This document shows positions 42,400 to 52,072 of a DNA stretch of 52,156 bases, piece by piece. The stretch is from Nitrospina sp. UBA6727. Its GTDB lineage: Bacteria > Nitrospinota > Nitrospinia > Nitrospinales > VA-1. The stretch lies in NCBI GenBank assembly GCA_002454045.1, contig DKID01000027.1, positions 1 through 52,156 on the forward strand. The letters are read 5' to 3'. The notes under the pieces are model-generated. The model was not told where the DNA came from. It ran no database searches and worked only from the letters and a program-made list of their open reading frames with translations. A program made the position numbers and the translations under genes. Numbering within the stretch: the stretch's first letter is position 1; the number at the start of each line of letters is the position of its first letter.

Positions 42400-42600
42400 A
42401 AATATCAGGTAGTGTCTCCCTGTTGTGTTCGAGTAAGATTAATTTTTTGAGCCAACAGTTTCAAACGGGGTTGATGGATTGACTGCGGTGTGCACGCCTT
42501 CTTCAAAGAGGGAAGCCTGAAGCAGTTCACGGATGCCCCACCTGTCCTTGACAGGTTCAAAAAATGGTTTTTGCGCCGGCGCGACGGGGAGGCTTCTTGA
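42400..42600 (+). ncRNA. ssrS: 6S RNA (ssrS)
   Basis: Binds the sigma70 RNA polymerase holoenzyme and lowers transcription in stationary phase. It sits between zapA and the cyclo-ligase gene, the standard locus of ssrS in proteobacteria. CTCCCTGTTGTG (42416-42427) pairs with CGCGACGGGGAG (42580-42591) over 12 positions as the closing stem. Inside, ACTGC/GCAGT and CTTCTT/GGGAAG form the terminal stem, and CCTGTC-CTT-GACAGG (42541-42555) a side hairpin, leaving a large central bubble. Exact ends are approximate; no terminator is assigned. Confidence 0.75.
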
Positions 42601-42906
42601 GTGTTTCAGGGCTTTAGAGGGTCGGACGTCAGCCTGACCAAGTCTGAATGCATATCCGGTTCTGGAAAAATTAGAGTCGGGCGCCTGATTGGGAATGAAT
42701 GATGAGCGGAACGGGAAAGCCTGTTTCGTTTCTTGATATCCACGCAAGATTTGTTCTGCCCTTCTTAGGCGGCGGAACCCTGCCTTGCTTGACCAGCAGA
42801 TGCGCCTTCCCCCCGAATGCCTAGTCAGTAAAGTTTCGTGGTGCCCGCCGCGGACAAGGCAATTGCCCGACCACGACCCTATTGCGGGAAGATGAGTTTC
42901 GCCTTC

Positions 42907-43494
42907 ATGACAGATAAGGTTACGGTCCGGAAGAATATAAGATTGCAGCGGGACCTCATGATCTCGGATGAAGTTTTAAACTTGAGTCAGGCCATCGAAG
43001 ACAGACTGTTCGCCTGCAAAGAATTTTTGGTTTGTCAGGATGTAGTGTTTTATCTTTCGTTTCGCAACGAAGTGCACACCGATGAAATGATTACACGCTC
43101 CCTCGAAAACCAACAGCGCGTTTACGTCCCGCGGTTGGTGGAAAGAGAACGGCGGCTGGAATTGCGCGAGATTACAAATATGAGTCAGAAGTTTGAGTTG
43201 GACCGTCACGGTATCCGCGAGCCTTTCCAGCGCAGTACCAAAGAAGTGTCTCCAGAAAAAGTTGCTGCCGTCATCGCGCCAGGGTTGGCGTTCGATTATT
43301 CCGGCGGGCGCGTCGGGTTTGGCGGCGGTTATTTTGACTGGTTGCTAAAACGCTTGCCAGAGAAGGCTCTCCGCCTCGCGGTGGCTTACGAGTTTCAAGT
43401 TTTGAACTCGGTTCCGCAGGACCCGTGGGACGAGAGAGTCCAGAAAATTTTTACTGAAAACAACACAATAACCGCCGAGTCGCCAGACGGCTGA
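42907..43494 (+). CDS. fau: 5-formyltetrahydrofolate cyclo-ligase
   Basis: Makes 5,10-methenyl-THF from 5-formyl-THF with ATP. A 195-residue protein from the ATG at 42907 (MTDKVTVRKNIRLQRDLMIS); ATG 42892 with GGGAAG directly before it and GTG 42838 are alternatives. RVGFGGGYFDWLL is the family motif, with APGLAFDYSGG upstream. It follows the 6S RNA and precedes rny. Confidence 0.93.
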   Translation: MTDKVTVRKNIRLQRDLMISDEVLNLSQAIEDRLFACKEFLVCQDVVFYLSFRNEVHTDEMITRSLENQQRVYVPRLVERERRLELREITNMSQKFELDRHGIREPFQRSTKEVSPEKVAAVIAPGLAFDYSGGRVGFGGGYFDWLLKRLPEKALRLAVAYEFQVLNSVPQDPWDERVQKIFTENNTITAESPDG

Positions 43495-43525
43495 GTTCGT
43501 TTATTGCAAATATCAAGGTTTCGCC

Positions 43526-45112
43526 GTGCATATTTTTACCGACATTAAAGTTGATTTTATCACCCTGTTATTGGGGATGTTTTTTGCTTTGGCGATTGGT
43601 TACGCCGTCGGCTATTTTTTGCGCAAAATATTTACCGAATACCAAATCAAGGAAGCGGAGGAACGCGGGAAAAAGATCATCCGCGACGCGGACAAAGAGG
43701 TGGAGAACAAGTTGAAATCCGCGGAAATCGAAGCGCACGAAAAATCTTTGGCGGCGCAAGGTGAGTTTGAAAAGAAGATGAAGGACAGAAGGGATATCCT
43801 GTACAAACTGGAAAATGATCTGGAAAGAAAAGACCGCGACCTTCAAGCGGAAGCCCATCAATCCCAAGCATTGGAAAAGAAACTTGAGGAACAAAGCAGC
43901 AAACTTGCCGAGCAGGAAAAAAGAGTCGACCAGCAGCAATCCGAGTACCAAAACTTGATCGCGGAGGAATTGAAGAAACTTGAGGTGATCGGTTCTTACA
44001 CCGCCGAAAAGGCGCGCGAGGAAGTCAAAAACAAAATCATCGACGAAGCCAAAATAGACGCGGCGCACGAAGTGAAAAAAATCGAGGAGGATGTTAAAAA
44101 AAACGCGGACGACAAAGCCCGGCGATTGATTACCATGGCCGTCCAAAGGTTGGCGTCCGACCACGTGGCGGAGACCACCGTCACGGTGGTGGAACTTCCC
44201 AGCGACGACATCAAAGGACGAATCATCGGCCGCGAAGGCAGAAATATCCGCGCGTTGGAGCAGGCGACCGGAATCGATTTGATTATCGACGACACCCCCG
44301 GCGCCGTGGTGTTGTCGGGGTTTGACCCCATCCGCCGAGAAGTGGCGCGCCGCGCTTTGGAACAACTGACACTCGACGGTCGCATCCACCCGGGGCGCAT
44401 CGAAGACGTCGTCAACAAATGCAAGAAGGAAGTCACCGAGCAAATCACGGAAGCCGGCGAACAAGCCGTCCTAAATGTTGGCATCGATAATATCGATCCC
44501 GAAATGGTGAAGTTGTTGGGGCGACTAAAATACCGTACCAGTTACACCCAGAACGTCCTCGAGCATGTGCAAGAAGTGGCGTTTGTTTGCGGAGCCATCG
44601 CCGGCGAACTCGGCTTAAACGTGGCGCTAGCCAAACGGGCAGGTTTGTTGCACGACATCGGCAAAGCCATCGACCATCAGACCGACGGAACGCACACGCA
44701 ACTTGGAGTTGATATCGCGAAACGCTACAACGAACACCCTTTCGTCGTCAACGCAATTGCCGCCCACCACGAAGATTGCGAAGCGGAATCCCCTTACGCC
44801 GTTTTAACCGCGGCGGGGGATACCATCTCCGCGTCCCGCCCCGGCGCGCGGCGGGAAATTCTGGAAACCTATATCAAACGCATGACGCAACTGGAAGTCA
44901 TCGGCGACTCTTTCAAAGGAGTGCAAAAAACTTTTGCCATTCAGGCCGGGCGTGAAGTGAGAATCATCGTCATGCCAAATGGGATTAATGACCAGGAGGC
45001 GAATATTCTGGCGCGGGATGTAGCGAAGAGAATCGAAAAAGAGGTGGTCTATCCCGGGGAAATTAAAGTCACCGTCGTTCGAGAAACTCGGTACACGGAG
45101 TTCGCCCGCTGA
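43526..45112 (+). CDS. rny: Ribonuclease Y
   Basis: A 528-residue membrane-anchored endoribonuclease that starts mRNA decay. One N-terminal TM (LLGMFFALAIGYAVGYFL), a long coiled coil (about 35-200), a KH domain (ELPSDDIKGRIIGREGRNIR) and an HD domain (AGLLHDIGKAIDHQTDGTHT). It starts at GTG 43526. The usual length is about 520. It follows the cyclo-ligase gene after 31 bases. Confidence 0.97.
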   Translation: MHIFTDIKVDFITLLLGMFFALAIGYAVGYFLRKIFTEYQIKEAEERGKKIIRDADKEVENKLKSAEIEAHEKSLAAQGEFEKKMKDRRDILYKLENDLERKDRDLQAEAHQSQALEKKLEEQSSKLAEQEKRVDQQQSEYQNLIAEELKKLEVIGSYTAEKAREEVKNKIIDEAKIDAAHEVKKIEEDVKKNADDKARRLITMAVQRLASDHVAETTVTVVELPSDDIKGRIIGREGRNIRALEQATGIDLIIDDTPGAVVLSGFDPIRREVARRALEQLTLDGRIHPGRIEDVVNKCKKEVTEQITEAGEQAVLNVGIDNIDPEMVKLLGRLKYRTSYTQNVLEHVQEVAFVCGAIAGELGLNVALAKRAGLLHDIGKAIDHQTDGTHTQLGVDIAKRYNEHPFVVNAIAAHHEDCEAESPYAVLTAAGDTISASRPGARREILETYIKRMTQLEVIGDSFKGVQKTFAIQAGREVRIIVMPNGINDQEANILARDVAKRIEKEVVYPGEIKVTVVRETRYTEFAR

Positions 45113-45190
45113 CGAAGTTGCGCGCCACATTGCTAGTCGCCGACGGCAGTCCGCCGCCGCGTCAAAATATAACAAGGTTGATGGTAGCGC

Positions 45191-46702
45191 ATGGAAGATT
45201 CAGGACAACTGATTAAACTCAGACGCAAGAAACTCGATGAATTCCGGGCGATGGGAATCTCCCCATACATCAACCGCTATCCCGTCAACGCCACCACCCT
45301 CTCCCTGTCCGAAAAATATTCCGGAATGTCCAGGGAAGAATTGGACGAAAAAAACTCCGAGCACATCACCGCCGGGCGCATGATGAGTCGGCGTAAGCAC
45401 GGCAAGACCACCTTCGTAAATATCAAAGACGCGGCCGGGGACATCCAAGTTTTCATCAACAAGAATTCGCTGGGCGAGTCCGCCTACGAAATATTCGGGA
45501 AGTTTGACATCGGCGACATCATCGGCGTCGAAGGTCGGATTTCGAAAACCAAAACCGGCGAGTTGACTTTGTTTGCCAGCAAGGTGACTTTGCTTTCCAA
45601 GTCGCTTCTTCCGCTGCCTGAAAAATGGCACGGATTGAAAGACGTGGAGATTCGTTACCGACAACGTTACGCAGACCTGATTGTCAATCCAGATGTAAAA
45701 AAAGTTTTTATCGCCCGAAGCAAAATCATCCAGGCGTTACGGGATTACCTGAACGAACGCCGGTATCTTGAAGTGGAAACTCCGATGATGCACCCGATAC
45801 CCGGCGGCGCCACCGCGAAGCCTTTCAAGACTCACCACAACGCGTTGGATATGGAACTGTATCTGCGCGTCGCCCCGGAACTTTATCTGAAAAGATTGGT
45901 GGTGGGCGGCATCGAAAGAGTTTATGAGATCAACCGGAATTTTAGAAACGAGGGAATCTCCACCGAACATAATCCCGAGTTCACCATGCTGGAGTTTTAC
46001 ACCGCTTACGCCGATTACAATGACTTGATGGATTTGACGGAAGACTTGTTCCGATATATCTGCGGCCGAGTTTTTCCCGCAAACAATTTTCGGTTTCCTT
46101 ATACTTTTCACGCGGGAGAAAAAACCGTGGAGGAGACGATAGATTTTTCCGCGCCGTTCAAACGGCGCACGTTCCGACAATCGCTAATCGAAATCGGAGA
46201 AGTCGCCGCGGAGATTTTGGACGACCCGAAAAAGGCGGTCGCGTTCGCCTTGCAGAACAAAGTCGCCATCGCAAAGAAAGATCATCACATGAAAATTCTG
46301 ACCAAACTCTTCGACCATTTCGTCGAGCCCCAGTTGGTGCAGCCCGTTTTCGTCACCGATTATCCCGTTGAACTTTCCCCGCTCTCCAAGAAAAAAGAAG
46401 ACGACCCGCGTCTCGTGGAACGGTTCGAGTTGTTCATCGGCAGAAAAGAAATTGCCAACGCGTACACCGAGTTGAACGACCCGATAGACCAGCAACAAAG
46501 ATTTGCAGAGCAAGCCGCCGAACGCCAAGCGGGGGACGAAGAAGCCCACTGGATGGACCACGACTTCATCCGCGCTTTGGAATATGGCATGCCACCCGCC
46601 GCCGGGGAAGGCATAGGAGTTGACAGATTGGTCATGCTACTGACCGACAGTTCGTCCATACGCGACGTTATTCTTTTCCCGCAATTGAAAAAGGAATCTT
46701 GA
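45191..46702 (+). CDS. lysS: Lysyl-tRNA synthetase, class II
   Basis: Charges tRNA-Lys. A 503-residue class IIb enzyme with an N-terminal OB fold (GRMMSRRKHGKTTFVNIKDA), motif 2 (FRNEGISTEHNPEFTMLEFY) and motif 3 (GIGVDRLVMLLTDSSSIRDV). All family marks are present and the length is normal. It follows rny by 78 bases and precedes the lol genes. Confidence 0.97.
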   Translation: MEDSGQLIKLRRKKLDEFRAMGISPYINRYPVNATTLSLSEKYSGMSREELDEKNSEHITAGRMMSRRKHGKTTFVNIKDAAGDIQVFINKNSLGESAYEIFGKFDIGDIIGVEGRISKTKTGELTLFASKVTLLSKSLLPLPEKWHGLKDVEIRYRQRYADLIVNPDVKKVFIARSKIIQALRDYLNERRYLEVETPMMHPIPGGATAKPFKTHHNALDMELYLRVAPELYLKRLVVGGIERVYEINRNFRNEGISTEHNPEFTMLEFYTAYADYNDLMDLTEDLFRYICGRVFPANNFRFPYTFHAGEKTVEETIDFSAPFKRRTFRQSLIEIGEVAAEILDDPKKAVAFALQNKVAIAKKDHHMKILTKLFDHFVEPQLVQPVFVTDYPVELSPLSKKKEDDPRLVERFELFIGRKEIANAYTELNDPIDQQQRFAEQAAERQAGDEEAHWMDHDFIRALEYGMPPAAGEGIGVDRLVMLLTDSSSIRDVILFPQLKKES

Positions 46703-46741
46703 TTCGGGAAACAACCGATTATTTATTGATTCGTTCCTGAT

Positions 46742-48013
46742 ATGTCCTACGAACTTTTCATCAGCCTCCGCCACATCAAAGCCAAACGGTCGCAGAAATT
46801 TATTTCCCTCAACACCTGGATTTCCGTAGGCGGCGTGGCTCTCGGCGTCATGGCGTTGATCATCGTCATCGCCGTCATGTCAGGATTTGGCAAAGACTTG
46901 CGCGATAAAATTTTGGGAACCAACAGCCACATTGTCGTCACCAACGTCACCCGTAGCGGCATGGAAGATTACGAAGCGGTCATCGAAAAAGTGATAAACG
47001 CCACAGGCGTGAACGCCGCCGCTCCGTTCATCCTCAATCAGGTGATGCTGACTTATCACGGCAACGCGGCCGGAGTAGTCGTTCGCGGAGTAGACCCCGA
47101 CCGCGAAGCCCAAGTTTCCGACCTCGCAAAAAATTTAGTGGAAGGAAGCCTGGAAATGTTGAGTGACGCGGAGGAGTCTTCCCGCGAACCGCCGCGGCGC
47201 GACGGAATTATTCTGGGGAAGGAACTGGCGCGGCGGCTAGGCGTGCAACGCGACGATGTTGTGTCGATGGTCGCGCCGGCATCAAGAGTGACGCCGATGG
47301 GTTTGATTCCCAAAATTAGATTGTTCCACGTGGTAGGTTTTTTTGAGTCGGGAATGTTTGAGTATGACTCCAGCCTAGCGTTCATTTCCATTTCCTCCGC
47401 GCAAAAATTTTTTGCGATGAAGGGGAAAGCCAGCGGCATTGAGATTCGGGTGGAAGACATCGAGCAGGCGGATCAAGTCGCCGCGGAAATTCAGCGCAGC
47501 CTAGGGTTTCCCTACGTCGCCCGCGACTGGATGCAGCAGAACAAAAATTTATTTTCCGCGCTACGTCTGGAAAAAATTGTGATGTTCATCATTCTGATTT
47601 TGATCATTCTCGTCGCGGCTTTTAACATCGTCAGCACCTTGTTCATGGTGGTCATGGAAAAAAACAAAGAGATCGCAATCCTAAAATCCATGGGAGCTTC
47701 CCGGTCCAGCATCATGAAAATATTCAGTTATCAAGGGTTGATCATCGGCGTCACCGGGACGATGGTCGGTTGCGTCGGCGGGTTCGCCATCGTGCCAAAC
47801 CTGAACGAGATCATCGGTTTCATCGAAAACATTTTTGGCATCACCGCCTTCCCCAGCGACGTATATTATCTCAACAGATTTCCGTCGGAGATTCAGTATT
47901 TCGACTCGCTACTCATCGTCGTATTTTCGATCGTCATTTGTTTCGTGGCATCGTTGTATCCAGCATGGCGAGCCGCCCGGCTAGACCCCATCGAAGGTTT
48001 GCGCTATGAGTGA
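46742..48013 (+). CDS. lolC: Lipoprotein-releasing ABC permease (LolC/LolE)
   Basis: A 423-residue subunit of LolCDE, which hands outer-membrane lipoproteins to LolA. N-terminal TM after SLRHIKAKRSQKFISLNTWI, a large periplasmic domain, then three FtsX-type TM helices with EIAILKSMGASRSSIMKIFS. LolC and LolE are both possible; many organisms with one such gene use a homodimer, and only one is seen here. The lolD gene overlaps it by eight bases. Confidence 0.92.
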   Translation: MSYELFISLRHIKAKRSQKFISLNTWISVGGVALGVMALIIVIAVMSGFGKDLRDKILGTNSHIVVTNVTRSGMEDYEAVIEKVINATGVNAAAPFILNQVMLTYHGNAAGVVVRGVDPDREAQVSDLAKNLVEGSLEMLSDAEESSREPPRRDGIILGKELARRLGVQRDDVVSMVAPASRVTPMGLIPKIRLFHVVGFFESGMFEYDSSLAFISISSAQKFFAMKGKASGIEIRVEDIEQADQVAAEIQRSLGFPYVARDWMQQNKNLFSALRLEKIVMFIILILIILVAAFNIVSTLFMVVMEKNKEIAILKSMGASRSSIMKIFSYQGLIIGVTGTMVGCVGGFAIVPNLNEIIGFIENIFGITAFPSDVYYLNRFPSEIQYFDSLLIVVFSIVICFVASLYPAWRAARLDPIEGLRYE

Positions 48014-48731
48014 TTTGAGTTCCAATGCCCGCAAACAAAAATGCCTGATCGAAGCGGTCGATGTCGACAAAAGTTATGCAACGCCGCGCGAGATAATTCA
48101 CGTCCTCATCCAAACGAGATTGCAAGTTTTATCGGGGGAAGTGTTGGGAATTGTCGGCGCGTCAGGAGTGGGGAAGAGCACCCTCCTGCATGTCATGGGC
48201 GGACTCGACAAACCGATAACGGGAAGCGTCTTGTTTCAAGGAAAAGATATTTATAAACAATCCAACAGTTATTTGGAAAACTTCCGCAACGGTCACATCG
48301 GTTTCGTGTTCCAGTTTTTTAATCTGCTACCCGATTTCACCGCGTTGGAAAACGCCATGCTGCCGGCGCTAATCCGGAATCAGGGCAACCGTTTTGCCAA
48401 AGAGAAGGCGGAACATTTGTTGTGCGAAGTGGGGATGAAGGACCGAATGCACCACAAGCCAAGCGAGTTGTCGGGGGGCGAAAGCCAGCGCGTAGCTCTT
48501 GCTCGCGGACTTGTCAATCAGCCGGACTTGCTTTTCGCCGATGAACCAACGGGGAATCTGGACCATCACGCCAGCGACCAATTGATAGAATTGATTCGCA
48601 AACTAAATCGGGAATTTAATCAGACGTTCGTGGTGGTCACGCATAGCCAAAGAGTTGCGGAACAACTTGACCGGGTGGTGGAATTGGTCGATGGAAAAAT
48701 CAGTGCGGTCAGACAAAATCTGGTTATCTAA
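48006..48731 (+). CDS. lolD: Lipoprotein-releasing ABC ATPase
   Basis: A 241-residue ATPase of LolCDE. Walker A GASGVGKST, signature LSGGESQRVALARGL and Walker B LLFADEPTGNLD are present. The N-terminus SYATPREIIHVLIQTRLQVL is typical of LolD. Translationally coupled to the permease gene. Confidence 0.95.
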   Translation: MSDLSSNARKQKCLIEAVDVDKSYATPREIIHVLIQTRLQVLSGEVLGIVGASGVGKSTLLHVMGGLDKPITGSVLFQGKDIYKQSNSYLENFRNGHIGFVFQFFNLLPDFTALENAMLPALIRNQGNRFAKEKAEHLLCEVGMKDRMHHKPSELSGGESQRVALARGLVNQPDLLFADEPTGNLDHHASDQLIELIRKLNREFNQTFVVVTHSQRVAEQLDRVVELVDGKISAVRQNLVI

Positions 48732-48776
48732 AAATCGAGTTGGTTGCGCGCCATGAATTTTTTGGAAGGGGAAACC

Positions 48777-49805
48777 ATGAAGTTGGAAAAAATCGCTGCG
48801 TTGATTGGAGGAAAATTAAAAGGCGACGGTGCGGTGGAGATATCGGGGGTCGGCAATATTGAGCAGGCGCGGGAAGGGCACATCACTTTCCTCAACCAAA
48901 AAAAGTTTCGCCCCGCGCTAAGCCGTTCCCGCGCCGCCGCCGTGTTGGTGGAGGAAGCGCTTGACACCGCGATTCCCCAAGTCATCGTCGCTAGCCCGGA
49001 ACTTGCCTTCGCTCGTTTGTTGCGGAAATTTCATCCCGACCCAAAATCGCAAGCGGGCATTCACAACCGCGCCCTTGTCGGCGAAAATGTTAAACTCGGC
49101 GCGCAAGTTACTTTGTCCGCGGGAGTGTGCATCGGCGATGATGTGGAAATCGGCGACCATGTTCATTTATATCCGGGCGTAGTTGTCGGCGAACGTTGCC
49201 GGATTGGAAACCACACCGTCCTTCATCCTAACGTCACACTTTACCGCGACACGGAATTAGGCGACCACGTAATCCTTCACGCGGGAGCGGTGATCGGGGC
49301 GGACGGCTTCGGTTACACTCCCGACGAAAACGGCGCGCATTATAAAATAAATCAAATCGGCAAAGTGGTGATCGAAGACCACGTCGAGATTGGCGCGAAC
49401 AGTTGTGTCGACCGCGCGACGCTGGGCATAACGCGCATCAAGCGAGGAACCAAAATCGATAACCTAGTGCAGGTCGCGCACAACTGCACCGTAGGCGAAC
49501 ATTCTATTTTGGTGGCGCAGGCGGGCGTGGCCGGAAGTTGTACCTTGGGTCATCACGTAATGTTGGCGGGGCAAGTGGGAGTCACGGATCACCTTACGTT
49601 GGGAGACCATGTCACCGTCGCCGCGAAGGCGGGAGTGTTTCGCAACATCGCGAAGCACCGCGCGCATGGCGGCACTCCCGCGATTCCCTTGGACGTGTGG
49701 AGAAAATATGCAACCGCTTTGCCGAAACTTCCGGAGTTAATCCATAAAATTCGCAACCTGGAAAAGCGGTTGAAGGAAATTGAAAACGATTCGTCCTCTC
49801 GTTAG
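48777..49805 (+). CDS. lpxD: UDP-3-O-acylglucosamine N-acyltransferase
   Basis: Third step of lipid A synthesis: adds an acyl chain to UDP-3-O-acyl-GlcN. A 342-residue protein with a strong GGAAGGGG site before the ATG at 48777 (the frame is open from 48744). LpxD N-terminal uridine-binding part, then a left-handed beta-helix of hexapeptide repeats (about 100-290: IGDDVEIGDHVHLYPGVVVG and so on), a C-terminal helix, and HGGTPAIPLDVW. Other lpx genes are not seen. Confidence 0.96.
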   Translation: MKLEKIAALIGGKLKGDGAVEISGVGNIEQAREGHITFLNQKKFRPALSRSRAAAVLVEEALDTAIPQVIVASPELAFARLLRKFHPDPKSQAGIHNRALVGENVKLGAQVTLSAGVCIGDDVEIGDHVHLYPGVVVGERCRIGNHTVLHPNVTLYRDTELGDHVILHAGAVIGADGFGYTPDENGAHYKINQIGKVVIEDHVEIGANSCVDRATLGITRIKRGTKIDNLVQVAHNCTVGEHSILVAQAGVAGSCTLGHHVMLAGQVGVTDHLTLGDHVTVAAKAGVFRNIAKHRAHGGTPAIPLDVWRKYATALPKLPELIHKIRNLEKRLKEIENDSSSR

Positions 49806-49861
49806 GATATTTTCGTCCGCGCTGTTCTCGCGACTAACATTTTTATTTGAAGTTATAGATT

Positions 49862-50929
49862 ATGTTTATGTTCCGCGGCGCGGCATTGATTCTTCCCTTC
49901 TTGTACATTTTTACTTTGGCAGCCGTTTCGCCGCCGATGTCTGCAACAGACGTCAAGCAGTACATCCAGAAAAAACTAAAGCGCAATAACAAAACTCTTC
50001 GCATCAACGAAAAGAACCTCGGCGATTCGGGCTTGGCAACTTTGGCCCAGTCCCCGCTGCTCCGCTCCGTCACGACGCTGGTTCTGTATAAAGTCAATAT
50101 CAGCGACCAAGGAGTTCGCGCCTTGGCGGAATCCCCTCACCTGAAAAACTTGGAAGCCCTTTATCTGGAGCATAATTTTGTCACCGACCGCGGCGCGAAG
50201 ATTATTTCCAACTCCGCGACCTTTGCGAATCTAAAAACTTTAAACCTTTTTTATAACCAGATTACCGACGCCGGCGCGATGGCGATTGCCGACTCAGACA
50301 TCCTGACAAAATTGGTAGAACTAAACCTGAACTATAATTTGATAAAGGGACCCGGCGTTATTGAACTCACGCGCTCAAAAAAATTACGCAAGTTGCGCAA
50401 CATTCAATTTGCGTACAATCCAATTGGAAAAAATGGGGAACAGGCTTGGAAGCGTTTTCAGTTGGTGGAAGGATTTAAAGAACTCCACCGCAAGAACCAG
50501 TTAAACCAAGTGGGAGAGCGGCTGATCGGGAACTTCGGGGTCCTCGTGTTGCTAGACTTGGCTTTCGTGTCGGAGTTGGAAACTTTGGATTTGCGCAACA
50601 ACGATTTGACCGACGAAGCGGTCATCGCTCTTTCGCAATCGAAAAAATTGGCGAGACTGGTCTCGCTGAATCTATCCAAAAATAATATTACGGACGCCGG
50701 CGCCGAAGCGTTGGCGGTATCGAAAAATCTAAAAAAGTTAAAGAAACTAAATTTGAACTTCAACCGTATCGGCGATGCAGGCGCCAAAGCGATTGCCCGC
50801 TCCCCGCAACTCGCGAACTTGGAATCCTTAAAGTTAGGACAAAACAAAATTGGCACCACGGGAGTCCGCGCGCTGAACGAATCTAAAAACCTCCGCAACT
50901 TGCTTCATCCCATATTCGGTTTCTACTGA
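49862..50929 (+). CDS. Exported leucine-rich repeat protein
   Basis: A 355-residue LRR protein with a signal peptide (GAALILPFLYIFTLAAVSPP), so it is periplasmic or outer-membrane exposed, unlike the three LRR proteins at the left end. About ten RNI-type repeats follow (VTTLVLYKVNISDQGVRAL, LEALYLEHNFVTDRGAKII, VSLNLSKNNITDAGAEALAV), with a break in the middle where KRFQLVEGFKELHRKNQLNQ separates two LRR blocks. Its gene lies between lpxD and accA with no partner. Confidence 0.88.
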   Translation: MFMFRGAALILPFLYIFTLAAVSPPMSATDVKQYIQKKLKRNNKTLRINEKNLGDSGLATLAQSPLLRSVTTLVLYKVNISDQGVRALAESPHLKNLEALYLEHNFVTDRGAKIISNSATFANLKTLNLFYNQITDAGAMAIADSDILTKLVELNLNYNLIKGPGVIELTRSKKLRKLRNIQFAYNPIGKNGEQAWKRFQLVEGFKELHRKNQLNQVGERLIGNFGVLVLLDLAFVSELETLDLRNNDLTDEAVIALSQSKKLARLVSLNLSKNNITDAGAEALAVSKNLKKLKKLNLNFNRIGDAGAKAIARSPQLANLESLKLGQNKIGTTGVRALNESKNLRNLLHPIFGFY

Positions 50930-51033
50930 CATCCCCGCAAAGTGCAGTCGTCGCGACGATGCCGCGCGCGGTCGGCGGATAGCAGCACTATTTTCTTTAT
51001 GGTAGGATGTCCGAAACATAAATCCTTCACCGT

Positions 51034-51079
51034 TGTCATCGCAAGCAAAGCGAAGCCCCCTGCGTGGTTCGCGATGACA
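51034..51079. repeat. REP-like palindrome before accA
   Basis: TGTCATCGC (51034-51042) and GCGATGACA (51071-51079) are perfect 9-base inverted arms enclosing AAGCAAAGCGAAGC. It resembles the dispersed palindromes (GTCATTGCGAGC...GCGAAGC...) common in many bacterial genomes. It lies 25 bases before the accA ATG and may fold in the mRNA. Confidence 0.6.
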
Positions 51080-51103
51080 CGCCATCGAAAAACTTTTTCT
51101 AAC

Positions 51104-52072
51104 ATGGTGCAGATACTAGAATTTGAGCGCGAAATTTTTGCCTTGGAAACTCAGATCCACGATCTCGTTTCCATGTCGCATATGTATGACAGCGTCGGCG
51201 ACATCACTCACGAAATCGCCAAACTCAAAAAAAAGTTGCGCCGCATGAAACACGATGTGTATTCCAATCTGAAAGGCTGGGATAAAACTTTGGTGGCGCG
51301 GCATCCCGACAGACCCTACACTCTCGATTATTTGCATTTGGTCTTCACGGATTTTTTTGAACTTCACGGCGACCGTCACGGAGGCTACGGTCCCTCCATC
51401 GTCGGAGGAGTGGCGAGGTTTGACGGCAAGCCCGTGATGATCGTCGGACACCAAAAAGGAAGAGACACCAAAGAAAAAATCCGCCGCAACTTCGGCATGT
51501 CCCAACCCGCGGGATATAGAAAAGCTTTGCGACTGATGCGCGTGGCGGAAAAATTCAACCTGCCCGTCATCACCTTTATCGACACGCCCGGCGCCTATCC
51601 CGGCGTTGACGCAGAAGAAAAAGGGCAAGCCGAAGCAATCGCCGCCAACCTGTTCCACATCATCCAACTGCAAGTGCCCATCCTCTGCACCGTGATCGGC
51701 GAAGGCGGGTCCGGCGGCGCTTTAGCAATTGGCGTCGGCGACCACATCGCGATGCTCGAACATTCCATCTACTCCGTCATCTCGCCCGAAGGTTGCGCCT
51801 CCATTCTTTGGGAAGACAAAGAAAAAGTCGCGCAGGCGGCAAACGCCCTGTGCATCACCGCAAACGACCTCCTCCAATTTAAAGTGATCGACGAAATTAT
51901 CCGCGAGCCACTCGGCGGCGCTCACCGCAACCACAGACAAGCCGCCATCCGCATGAAAAAATCCCTGCGCAAAAATCTTAAACGCCTGACTCAAATTCCC
52001 CAGCGCGAATTGATTCCGTTGCGAGAAAAAAAATTCCGCGACATCGGAAAATTTATCGAAGAGAAACCCTGA
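51104..52072 (+). CDS. accA: Acetyl-CoA carboxylase carboxyltransferase subunit alpha
   Basis: Transfers the carboxyl group from biotin to acetyl-CoA to form malonyl-CoA. A 322-residue protein from the ATG at 51104 (MVQILEFEREIFALETQIHD); the frame is open to 50942 but that part contains the REP-like palindrome. The crotonase-fold marks FIDTPGAYPGVDAEEKGQ and GEGGSGGALAIGVGD are seen. The partner accD is not in the window. Length is normal. Confidence 0.96.
   Translation: MVQILEFEREIFALETQIHDLVSMSHMYDSVGDITHEIAKLKKKLRRMKHDVYSNLKGWDKTLVARHPDRPYTLDYLHLVFTDFFELHGDRHGGYGPSIVGGVARFDGKPVMIVGHQKGRDTKEKIRRNFGMSQPAGYRKALRLMRVAEKFNLPVITFIDTPGAYPGVDAEEKGQAEAIAANLFHIIQLQVPILCTVIGEGGSGGALAIGVGDHIAMLEHSIYSVISPEGCASILWEDKEKVAQAANALCITANDLLQFKVIDEIIREPLGGAHRNHRQAAIRMKKSLRKNLKRLTQIPQRELIPLREKKFRDIGKFIEEKP

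Larger units (their letters stand above)
42341..42906 (+). other. Long gap holding 6S RNA and unassigned sequence
   Basis: The gap from zapA to the cyclo-ligase is about 566 bases. The first part is the 6S RNA (about 42400-42600). The remaining 300 bases to 42906 hold no convincing gene; I see only weak inverted repeats (for example GGTCGG...CTGACC near 42628). Confidence 0.5.

Noticed and set aside
42439..42747. 102-codon ORF on the minus strand over the 6S region
   Set aside because: It runs antisense through the 6S RNA, has no ribosome site and no recognisable protein composition.
43568..44464. 298-codon minus-strand ORF rich in Phe and Val
   Set aside because: Antisense to the coiled coil of RNase Y; the Phe-rich composition is what antisense of Lys/Glu codons gives.
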